NCBI GenBank assembly: GCA_011391185.1
Contig: JAABRB010000225.1
Location: forward strand, 1 to 6,017
Direction of reading: 5' to 3'
Source: Betaproteobacteria bacterium
GTDB lineage: Bacteria > Pseudomonadota > Gammaproteobacteria > Burkholderiales > SG8-39
Length of the DNA stretch: 6,017 nt
Below, piece after piece: positions 1 to 6,017 of this stretch (position 1 is its first letter; every line of letters starts with the position of its first letter). The notes beneath the pieces were generated by a model. That model saw nothing but the letters and a program-made list of their open reading frames with translations. It was not told the DNA's origin and did no database searches. The position numbers and the translations under genes were made by a program.

Positions 1-81
1 CTTGCCTTCGGCGTACTCGTCGATCATGGATAGGGCAGTTCCACCTGAGAACTTGTTCAACGAATCCCTGATTCGGGGCAC
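1..81 (-). CDS. Possible start of a further minus-strand gene, cut by the window edge
   Basis: On the minus strand the frame is open from a GTG at 81-79 to the window edge. It would give a peptide beginning (M)PRIRDSLNKF and ending MIDEYAEGK. The GTG shares one base with the TAG stop of the DUF2069 gene, continuing the overlapping pattern of this operon. An alternative start is the ATG at 27-25, with a weak AGGTGGA Shine-Dalgarno-like run at 46-40 and a long 12-nt spacer. I do not recognise the product, and only 27 codons are visible. A 6-bp perfect hairpin, CGAATC-CCT-GATTCG at 61-75, sits inside the stretch. It could instead be a weak terminator of the operon, although no T-tract follows it. 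The orientation and frame are plausible; the existence of the gene is not established. Confidence 0.28.
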   Translation of the reverse strand, partial: MPRIRDSLNKFSGGTALSMIDEYAEGK

Positions 82-415
82 TAGGCCCGCGCAGCAGAAA
101 GGCGCGCGTAGGTCACTGCGGAGGCGAAAAAGACGAGCGCGAGCGTTGCCTCCGCCAGCGCGAGACCGGCCGAAAGGCCATGATCGCTCCAGGCTCGCAC
201 GCTGCCCTCCACGAAATAGGCGAGGATGAACATGGAGGCCCACTGGTAGGTTCGCCGTCGGCCAGCGAGCACACCGCGCAGGGGCGCGAGCAGCGGAAGT
301 GCCTTGAGCATCAGCCACGACCCACCCGGCCGCAGAGGCGCGAGCCAGATTTCCCAGGCGAGGCAGAGCGCAATCAGCGCAAGCAGACTGCCGACTGCAC
401 CCCAGTAGGCTGCTC

Positions 416-419
<4 letters not shown>
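81..419 (-). CDS. DUF2069 family small inner-membrane protein
   Basis: This is a 112-residue, strongly hydrophobic protein. About four membrane segments can be read: residues 4-26, 33-52, 58-75 and 81-106. They are separated by short basic or tryptophan-containing loops, for example GRRRTYQW at about 53-60. The central LKALPLLAPLRGVLAGRR followed by YQWAS and a YFVEG motif is the pattern I associate with DUF2069, whose function is unknown. The start is a GTG at 419-417. It overlaps the TGA stop of the upstream hugZ-like gene in a GTGA arrangement, and an AGGAG Shine-Dalgarno sequence lies at 434-430, 10 nt upstream, which supports this start. It is the third gene of the wrbA-hugZ-DUF2069 operon and is probably translated by coupling. 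The family assignment is by recall of the conserved motif; the membrane topology is read by eye. Confidence 0.8.
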
Positions 420-1824
<1,405 letters not shown>

Positions 1825-1875
1825 TCACGCGACCTGGTGTGCGACGGCCCGGTTTACGTGCGCCGGCCTGCGTCG

Positions 1876-1893
1876 CCGGGCCGGATGGCCCGG
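1876..1893 (-). terminator. GC-rich hairpin after the 502-aa PilZ-like gene
   Basis: CCGGGCC-N4-GGCCCGG forms a perfect 7-bp stem with a 4-base loop, 26 bp beyond the TAA stop of the PilZ-like gene transcribed toward it. No T-run follows in the direction of transcription, so it is at best an imperfect intrinsic terminator or an RNA-stabilising stem. It lies between that gene and the wrbA promoter, where a transcript boundary would be expected. Confidence 0.35.
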
Positions 1894-1918
1894 GCGTCAG
1901 GAAAATGGACGGCGGTGC

Positions 1919-3427
1919 TTAGCTGACCGCGCTGAACTGGACCACCTGGACGCTGACCGTACGCTCGAGCAGCCGCGTTGCACGAATGCGCAGGCGCGAT
2001 TGCATTTCGCCCAGGTTCAGCTCACACGTGGAATCCAGCGCGAACAGCGGCGCGAGGATCGCAGGTCCCTGGTTCAGCGCCGGCACCTCGGGAAGCAGGA
2101 GCACGGGCTGGGACTCATGAGGTCTTGGCATCCCGGATGTGCGCAGCGAGATGGCGCGCGCGGTCGGCGCCAGCTCTTCGAGGCCCAGCTCGAGGTGCTC
2201 GGGGTTGTCCGACAACACCCACCGCACCACGCAAATGTGGCAGGTTTGACTGTCGCGAGTGCGCAGTCCGATGACCTCGCCAACGCGAATCTGTTCGATG
2301 GACCCGCCGACATGCAGGAGAGCGAAACCCCTGGGGCTTTCGTTGGTCACCATCCACTGGCCAGGCATGCCGGCGCTCGGGTGGCGGTTTAGAAAATCCC
2401 AGATGCCGCGAATGCCAACCGAGATTTCGACGTGCGCGTGCGTGCGCAGTCGGGTGAAGCGGCGGTTTGGCACTGCGCCCCAATGCTTGACCAGACGCCC
2501 CATCAGGTCGCGAAACGTCGAATCCGCCGACTCCTCGGGCAACCCGAGCGCCGCGGGATCTTCTCCGGCAGCGAGCTTGGCCAACTGGTCGAGCAGTGCT
2601 TCGGCGGCCGGCAGCGTGCTGAGCACCAGGTCGTGACCATGGGGCATCGGATGGTGGCGCTTCGCCAGCGCGTAGCCGGGCACGTCGCGCTGGGGCTTGA
2701 TGAGGAAAACGCCCTGTCCGGCGCGGGTCTGGCCGGCCGAGCCGACGTTGGCGAGCACTCCGAATCGCGCCAGCCAGGCGGCCACACGGTTCAGATCCCC
2801 CTGCATCAGCTTCAGCGGTTCGGCGAACGCAATCAGGAGCGCATCACGATAGACGCTGAGCGGGGTATGGGTTTCGCCGGCGAGGGCGCGGCCCGCAAGG
2901 CCCCGGCGCAGGGCGAACTGGTAAAGCTCGTGAAGTTCGAGCCAGACGCCTTTGGCATTGGTGGCGTACACGCGGTAGCCCAACGTGAGCCGGTGCGACA
3001 GAAGTTGCATGGCGCGGACGACGGGCAGAACCGCGCGGCCGCTCGAAGCGAGGCCGAAAAGGCGGCGCGCCTGCTCCACCAGGAGTATCTTGTAGGAATA
3101 AGCGAGTTCGGTGAAAAGATCCTCGACAACGCCGGCCGCGGATCGTGACGAGGTGGAAAGCGGTAGCGTGCCGGACGCGAGCGACGAGTCCAGCTCGGGA
3201 AGCAGCGCGAAGACCTGGGCGCGAATCTGCTCCGAGATGTCCTGACGCAGGGTGACACGCACGCGCGAGCGGTTCATTTCGGCGAGGCGGGCGAGGATCC
3301 GGCGGCCACGCTCGAGCGGGTCTTCATCGGGAAGATCGCGCAGCCATTCGGCAACCTGTTCGGACGAGAGCGCGAATTGGCCGCGCTGGCCTTCGCCGGT
3401 CTTGGGCAAACTCAGGTGCAACGCCAT
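1919..3427 (-). CDS. PilZ-like domain protein, 502 aa, paralog A (putative c-di-GMP effector)
   Basis: This is a soluble 502-residue protein with no signal peptide or membrane segment. Residues ~18-225 are mostly helical, with conserved stretches VRAMQLLSHRL (137-147), VWLELHELYQFAL (161-173) and SVYRDALLIAFAEP (191-204). A short mixed region (~238-275) includes PQRDVPGYALAKR. Residues ~315-422 resemble a PilZ beta-barrel: RRFTR at 322-326 fits the RxxxR arginine motif, NESPRG at 362-367 fits N/DxSxxG, and VGEVIGL, CVVRWVL and ELGLEEL strands follow. PilZ domains with both motifs commonly bind cyclic di-GMP, so binding here is inference. A beta-rich tail (~440-500) is shared with its upstream paralog. 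The ATG at 3427 has a GAGG ribosome site 7 nt upstream and an exact sigma-54 promoter core at 3528-3543. I cannot name a family for the N-terminal half. Confidence 0.85.
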   Translation of the reverse strand: MALHLSLPKTGEGQRGQFALSSEQVAEWLRDLPDEDPLERGRRILARLAEMNRSRVRVTLRQDISEQIRAQVFALLPELDSSLASGTLPLSTSSRSAAGVVEDLFTELAYSYKILLVEQARRLFGLASSGRAVLPVVRAMQLLSHRLTLGYRVYATNAKGVWLELHELYQFALRRGLAGRALAGETHTPLSVYRDALLIAFAEPLKLMQGDLNRVAAWLARFGVLANVGSAGQTRAGQGVFLIKPQRDVPGYALAKRHHPMPHGHDLVLSTLPAAEALLDQLAKLAAGEDPAALGLPEESADSTFRDLMGRLVKHWGAVPNRRFTRLRTHAHVEISVGIRGIWDFLNRHPSAGMPGQWMVTNESPRGFALLHVGGSIEQIRVGEVIGLRTRDSQTCHICVVRWVLSDNPEHLELGLEELAPTARAISLRTSGMPRPHESQPVLLLPEVPALNQGPAILAPLFALDSTCELNLGEMQSRLRIRATRLLERTVSVQVVQFSAVS

Positions 3428-3434
3428 GGTGGTA

Positions 3435-3438
3435 CCTC
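3435..3438 (-). promoter_or_regulatory. Ribosome binding site of the 502-aa PilZ-like gene
   Basis: GAGG on the minus strand ends 7 nt before the ATG at 3427, within an AT-rich stretch (3439-3455) likely to stay unpaired. It is the only strong Shine-Dalgarno sequence near this gene and fixes its start. Confidence 0.7.
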
Positions 3439-3475
3439 GTTATATTGTAGATATGTGGGACAACTGCCGTCCTCA

Positions 3476-3538
3476 TCGGGATCTCTGCAGCCCCCGTGGG
3501 GATGTCTGCAATCCCTGGGGAAATATCTGCAATCCCTG
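3476..3538 (-). repeat. 21-bp tandem repeat, three copies
   Basis: Copies lie at 3476-3496, 3497-3517 and 3518-3538. On the plus strand each reads approximately T(C/G)GGGAT, then a variable base or two, then TCTGCA(A/G)(T/C)CCC. The two right-hand copies are nearly identical, and the left one has diverged. A possible degenerate fourth copy (GGGA and CTGC words) lies at 3455-3475. The array occupies the predicted 5' leader of the 502-aa gene. The right-hand copy supplies the -12 half of the sigma-54 promoter. Confidence 0.85.
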
Positions 3539-3543
3539 TGCCA
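3528..3543 (-). promoter_or_regulatory. Sigma-54 (RpoN) promoter of the 502-aa PilZ-like gene
   Basis: The minus strand reads TGGCAC-AGGGA-TTGCA, an exact match to the TGGCAC-N5-TTGCW core with the required GG-N10-GC spacing. Transcription should start near 3517, leaving a leader of about 90 nt before the ATG at 3427. RpoN promoters need an AAA+ enhancer-binding protein. The palindrome at 3564-3586 is a candidate site, though at about -58 it is closer than usual. An equivalent promoter precedes the paralog. Confidence 0.72.
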
Positions 3544-3563
3544 TGGCAGTTCGCAGGGCGTGA

Positions 3564-3586
3564 TTCCTTCGCCTTTTGCGAAGGAA
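3564..3586. promoter_or_regulatory. Perfect 9-bp inverted repeat, possible activator site
   Basis: TTCCTTCGC-N5-GCGAAGGAA is a perfect palindrome with 9-bp arms and a CTTTT spacer. It lies 20 bp upstream of the -24 element of the sigma-54 promoter. It is not followed by a T-tract on either strand, so a terminator role is unlikely. A dimeric regulator site is the more natural reading, but a transcript-end stem for the upstream gene cannot be excluded. Confidence 0.5.
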
Positions 3587-3785
3587 GGCCTGATTCCGGG
3601 GCTGGGGGTTCCTGCGCCGAACAGTTCCTTGGATCCGGACGGCCCGGTCCGTGAACCAGTTCATGATTCCGGCCAGCGGGTCCCCGGTGGCGCTGCGAGA
3701 CAAATCCAGAAAAGGGCGTCTGTGGGGGCGCCGATCGACCGTGGCGCGACGATATGTCGCAAATCCGACAGCCCTCCCGGACATA

Positions 3786-3867
3786 CAGGGCTGCAGGGAC
3801 AGGGCTGCAGGGACAGGGCTGCAGGGACAGGGCTGCAGGGACGGGGCTGCAGGGACGGCTGCAGGGG
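3786..3867. repeat. 14-bp minisatellite, about six copies
   Basis: Four identical units CAGGGCTGCAGGGA occupy 3786-3841. They are followed by a one-base variant beginning CGGGG (3842-3855) and a shortened 12-base unit (3856-3867). Each unit contains the CTGCAG palindrome. The array ends one base before the TGA of the 513-aa PilZ-like gene (3871-3869), so it forms the very beginning of that transcript's 3' region. Identical units imply recent expansion or slippage. Confidence 0.92.
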
Positions 3868-3868
3868 C

Positions 3869-5410
3869 TCAGGGCGTGCCGGCCGCCCAGACTTCAATGA
3901 GCTCGATGCTCGCGGTCTTTTCGATAATCCGTCCCGGGCGGAGGTTGAGACGGCCGCGGCGGTGACGGAGGGTGAACGGGCGGTCGCCACGCAGCTGGTC
4001 GGGCGACACGGCGATTGCGGGGGCCTTCCGCTGGGTCGGCAACTGCGGGAAGAAGAGGACCGGCTCCGGCGCACCGCGATCCGCTTCCGAAAGCTTGTAC
4101 ACGGCCGGCACCGCGACGGGCGCAAGCTGCTGGACGCCCACCTCGAAGTGCTCGGGATTGTTCGACTGGATCCAGCGCACGAGGCACACGAACATTGCGC
4201 CGCGTCCGTTCGGCTTGATCGCGACCAGCTCACCGACCTGAATCGGCGGTGGCGTTCCGGACATGTGGCGCAACGCAAATCCGCGCGAGCTTTCGTTCAG
4301 CACGATCCACTCGGTTGCCCGCGCAGGAGCGGATCCCCCGGCCGGGTCAGAGCCGGACTCGGCGGACGTTTCGGCGCGCAGGGCGCGCCAGATCTCCCGC
4401 AGTCCCACCCACACCTCGATACGTGGGTGAAACTGCGTGCGTGTCGCACGGACTGCGCGTTCGCCCTTCCAATTGAGCATGAGCCGCTGAAGCAGCTCCT
4501 GGTAGCTGAGCGTCGCGCCTTCGTCCGGCAGTCCGAGGCTCCCTGGGCTGATACCGCTTCGTACGCGCCTCAGCTGGGTCTCGATGCGCTCGACGAGCGC
4601 CGTCGTGATCAGGAGCATCTCGCCGTTTTCGAGACTGAAATCCTTGCGCTTTGCGAGTGCGACGCCCGGTTTGTCCCGCCGGTGGTCGATCGCGAATGCG
4701 CACGCGACGTCCGCCCCCGCCTTGGCGGATGTGAGTTCTGCCAGCTGGACATGCGAAGCGAGGTAGGACTGGACGCGCATGAAGTCGGTGCGGTTGAGCT
4801 TCGAGGGCTGCGCAAACGCGAGCAGCAAAGCCGTGCGGTAGACATCCAGCGCGGAAATCGTCGGGGATTCGATGTACTCGGTGTCCATGCGCCACTCGCG
4901 CGCGAGGTGAAAGAGCCGGTGCAGATCGGCCCACACTGCGCCGGGGCTGCGCGCGTAGAGCTGCTGGGCGAGCGCCAGTCGGCGCGCGTGATACTCCATC
5001 GCCCGCACCAGAGGCACGTGCAACTGACTCCGATAGCCCATTGACAGCCACGTCTTCGGGACCTCGAGCACGGCGCGTGAATAGCCGGCCGCGAGCTCCT
5101 TGAAAAGTTTTTCCATGAGGTAGGCGACGTGCCGCAGCGCGCCGGTCAGCGGCGGCACCGCGTCCTGCAGCTTGCGCTCCAGATGGGGGAGCAATCCGTC
5201 GACGTGGTCGCGGAACATTTCGAGCGCGCGAATGCGCGCGCGCGCCTGCAGATCGGCGCGATTGAACGTGATCAGGCGCTCGATGAGCGCCCCTGCCGCT
5301 GCGGCTGCATCGTGCTGCGGGAGGGCGGTGAGCCACTCGCGCAGCTGGTCAGGCGCAAATTCGGGCGGCGGGAGCGATTCGCGCCCCGGCGCGATAAAAT
5401 TCATCAGCAT
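3869..5410 (-). CDS. PilZ-like domain protein, ~513 aa, paralog B with altered arginine motif
   Basis: This soluble protein is clearly paralogous to the 502-aa protein downstream. Shared segments in order, numbered from the 5410 start, include VPLVRAME (132-139), VWADLHRLFHLARE, DVYRTALLLAFAQP (189-202), KPGVALAKR, LGLPDEG, NESSRGFALRH (372-382), VRWIQSNNPEHFEVGVQQLAP and a C-terminal PVLFFPQLP with a beta-rich tail. The region ~315-425 has the PilZ N/DxSxxG motif (NESSRG). The arginines expected as RxxxR read RAVRATR, spaced two apart, so cyclic di-GMP binding may be lost or altered. A Gly/Ala/Ser-rich insert (~350-362) is absent from the paralog. The frame is open to a TTG at 5464. I prefer the ATG at 5410, or 5404, because the N-terminus then aligns with the paralog and the leader matches in length. 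No Shine-Dalgarno sequence is visible at any candidate. A sigma-54 core lies at 5517-5532. Confidence 0.8.
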   Translation of the reverse strand: MLMNFIAPGRESLPPPEFAPDQLREWLTALPQHDAAAAAGALIERLITFNRADLQARARIRALEMFRDHVDGLLPHLERKLQDAVPPLTGALRHVAYLMEKLFKELAAGYSRAVLEVPKTWLSMGYRSQLHVPLVRAMEYHARRLALAQQLYARSPGAVWADLHRLFHLAREWRMDTEYIESPTISALDVYRTALLLAFAQPSKLNRTDFMRVQSYLASHVQLAELTSAKAGADVACAFAIDHRRDKPGVALAKRKDFSLENGEMLLITTALVERIETQLRRVRSGISPGSLGLPDEGATLSYQELLQRLMLNWKGERAVRATRTQFHPRIEVWVGLREIWRALRAETSAESGSDPAGGSAPARATEWIVLNESSRGFALRHMSGTPPPIQVGELVAIKPNGRGAMFVCLVRWIQSNNPEHFEVGVQQLAPVAVPAVYKLSEADRGAPEPVLFFPQLPTQRKAPAIAVSPDQLRGDRPFTLRHRRGRLNLRPGRIIEKTASIELIEVWAAGTP

Positions 5411-5458
5411 GGTGATTGGAGCGTCGGTGATGCCAGAAACGTCATGTTTGAACGCGTA

Positions 5459-5504
5459 CCTCAACGACCACGACAGCGTCCGCGGCCTTGACTACGACAA
5501 CGTC
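5459..5504 (-). repeat. Imperfect direct repeat in the leader of the 513-aa gene
   Basis: Plus-strand segments 5459-5480 and 5486-5504 match at 16 of 19 aligned bases, with a 3-base insertion in the first. Both contain ACGACA and CGTC. They fall just inside the predicted sigma-54 transcript. They may be a pair of binding sites or chance similarity; no coding sense is evident. Confidence 0.4.
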
Positions 5505-5516
5505 ATCGACGCAGGC

Positions 5517-5532
5517 AGCAAGGAATGTGCCA
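5517..5532 (-). promoter_or_regulatory. Sigma-54 (RpoN) promoter of the 513-aa PilZ-like gene
   Basis: The minus strand reads TGGCAC-ATTCC-TTGCT, an exact TGGCAC-N5-TTGCW core with correct spacing. The predicted start near 5506 leaves about 96 nt before the ATG at 5410, close to the 90-nt leader of the paralog. The bases just upstream of TGGCAC (CAA here, CCA in the other) are also similar. A palindrome centred at 5590, about 84 bp upstream of the start site, lies at a normal distance for an enhancer-binding protein. Confidence 0.72.
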
Positions 5533-5583
5533 TTGGAAGCGCGCCCGATGACTTGGGCGTGGCGGGTAGCGCATTCCGGAAGA

Positions 5584-5596
5584 GTGAATAATTCAC
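5584..5596. promoter_or_regulatory. 13-bp palindrome between the divergent genes, possible regulator site
   Basis: GTGAAT-A-ATTCAC is a perfect inverted repeat with 6-bp arms and a one-base centre. It lies about 84 bp upstream of the predicted sigma-54 start for the minus-strand PilZ-like gene and 33 bp before the pyrF ATG. It could serve either gene. A second small palindrome, TTCCGGAA, lies next to it at 5574-5581. The rest of the 5411-5629 spacer shows no convincing sigma-70 promoter for pyrF. Confidence 0.45.
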
Positions 5597-5629
5597 GTCG
5601 CGCGAAGACATTCAACAGGCCGATCCCAC

Positions 5630-6017
5630 ATGACACAGCTTTCCACCCTGCCGGTCCCCCGCCGCGAGCGGTTGATTTGCGCACTCGATGTACCCAGTCC
5701 GGATGAGGCGCGAAAGATGGTCGACGCGCTCGGGGAGAGCGTGGTGTTCTACAAGGTCGGCCTGGAGCTTTTCATGGCCGGGGGCTATTTCGAGTTGATC
5801 GACTGGCTGGTCGCGAGGGGCAGTCGGGTCTTCGTCGACCTGAAGTTCTTCGACGTGCCGGAGACGGTGCGCAGCGCGGTGCGCGGCCTGCGGGGGCGCG
5901 GCGTGAGCTTTGCGACTGTGCACGGCAACCAGGCGATCCTGGAGGCCGCGGGTGGGGCGAAAGGCGACGTGAAGATTCTTGCCGTGACGGTGCTCACCAG
6001 CCTCGACCGTGGCGACC
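5630..6017 (+). CDS. pyrF: Orotidine 5'-phosphate decarboxylase, N-terminal 129 residues, cut by the window edge
   Basis: PyrF removes CO2 from orotidine 5'-monophosphate to give UMP, the last step of pyrimidine nucleotide synthesis, as a cytosolic TIM-barrel dimer. The visible 129 residues contain the family's key elements: ICALDVP with Asp20, FYKVGLE with Lys42, and the catalytic DLKFFDVPET with Asp70, Lys72 and Asp75 (the DxKxxD signature). VHGN and an LTSLDRGD loop at the edge follow. About half of the usual ~240 residues are present; the reading frame is intact where visible. The ATG at 5630 is the only possible start after an in-frame TGA at 5585. Its ribosome site is weak (CAGG at 5616-5619). 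It is divergent from the PilZ-like pair, and no functional link is evident. Confidence 0.96.
   Translation, partial: MTQLSTLPVPRRERLICALDVPSPDEARKMVDALGESVVFYKVGLELFMAGGYFELIDWLVARGSRVFVDLKFFDVPETVRSAVRGLRGRGVSFATVHGNQAILEAAGGAKGDVKILAVTVLTSLDRGD

Larger units (their letters stand above)
3428..3868. other. 441-bp repeat-rich spacer between the two PilZ-like paralogs
   Basis: No convincing gene lies here. The minus-strand frame 3473-3784 is open but arginine-rich, and its end merely translates the 21-bp repeat into a 7-residue repeat. From right to left the spacer holds a 14-bp minisatellite (3786-3867), a small inverted repeat GCGAC-N5-GTCGC (3746-3760), another CGGAC-N6-GTCCG (3636-3651), a 9-bp-arm palindrome (3564-3586), a sigma-54 promoter (3528-3543), a 21-bp tandem array (3476-3538) and the ribosome site of the downstream gene. 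The words TGATTCC or ATTCCGG recur at 3561, 3591 and 3664, without an obvious function. No T-tract terminator is seen for the upstream gene. Confidence 0.7.

Noticed and set aside
61..75. CGAATC-CCT-GATTCG hairpin as terminator of the wrbA operon
   Set aside because: The stem is only 6 bp, no T-tract follows on the minus strand, and it lies in a frame that may be the next gene.
3439..3464. TACAAT and TATAAC boxes just before the 502-aa gene as a sigma-70 promoter
   Set aside because: The hexamers resemble -10 elements, but the only TTGTCC-like -35 is 8 or 13 bp away, which is too close. The AT-rich patch more likely keeps the ribosome site open.
3473..3784. Minus-strand frame of 103 codons in the repeat spacer, ending in QGLQ-type 7-residue repeats
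   Set aside because: The 7-residue periodicity follows from the 21-bp DNA repeat. The rest is arginine-rich with no ribosome site or recognisable domain, and it spans the palindrome and the promoter.
3786..3867. CRISPR array
   Set aside because: The units are directly contiguous 14-mers with no unique spacers and no cas genes nearby.
3377..5044. Long plus-strand open frame of 555 codons
   Set aside because: It lies antisense to the 513-aa PilZ-like gene and crosses the repeats. The composition is that of a GC-rich shadow frame, and the minus-strand product has clear paralogous motifs.
5442..5684. Minus-strand 80-codon frame in the divergent spacer with runs of valine
   Set aside because: It begins inside pyrF on the opposite strand, and its valine runs come from the imperfect leader repeat. 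No ribosome site or family resemblance is visible.

Overview
The window is GC-rich, densely coded proteobacterial DNA. WrbA, a HugZ-like flavin/heme protein, a DUF2069 membrane protein and a class I PyrF beginning with a typical betaproteobacterial sequence suggest a betaproteobacterium, perhaps near the Rhodocyclales. That placement rests on family recognition only. No RNA gene, insertion sequence, CRISPR array or replication origin is visible.

Layout, right to left on the minus strand: (1) pyrF starts on the plus strand at 5630 and runs off the right edge. (2) A 219-bp divergent spacer (5411-5629) separates it from a minus-strand gene for a ~513-aa protein with a C-terminal PilZ-like domain (3869-5410). 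(3) A 441-bp spacer (3428-3868) rich in repeats follows. (4) Next is a second, paralogous 502-aa protein with a better-preserved PilZ signature (1919-3427). (5) A 202-bp spacer holds a perfect TATAAT and a GC hairpin. (6) A compact operon follows: wrbA (1123-1716), hugZ-like (416-1126) and DUF2069 (81-419), each overlapping the next by four bases. (7) The last 81 bases may hold the beginning of another minus-strand gene.

The most striking observation is that both PilZ-like paralogs are preceded, in the right orientation and about 90-96 nt upstream of their start codons (measured from the predicted transcription start), by an exact sigma-54 core promoter, TGGCAC-N5-TTGC(A/T), at 3528-3543 and 5517-5532. 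Each has a perfect inverted repeat upstream that could bind an enhancer-binding protein. One promoter is built into the edge of a three-copy 21-bp tandem repeat. A second, 14-bp, minisatellite with a related core in the opposite orientation abuts the stop codon of the upstream paralog. My inference is a duplicated, RpoN-controlled pair of cytosolic proteins, at least one of which may bind cyclic di-GMP. The N-terminal ~300 residues of both belong to no family I can name.

The wrbA-hugZ-DUF2069 cluster looks like an independent housekeeping or redox operon: a flavodoxin-like quinone reductase, a split-barrel flavin/heme protein and a small inner-membrane protein, translationally coupled. PyrF performs the last step of UMP synthesis and is probably functionally unrelated to its divergent neighbour.
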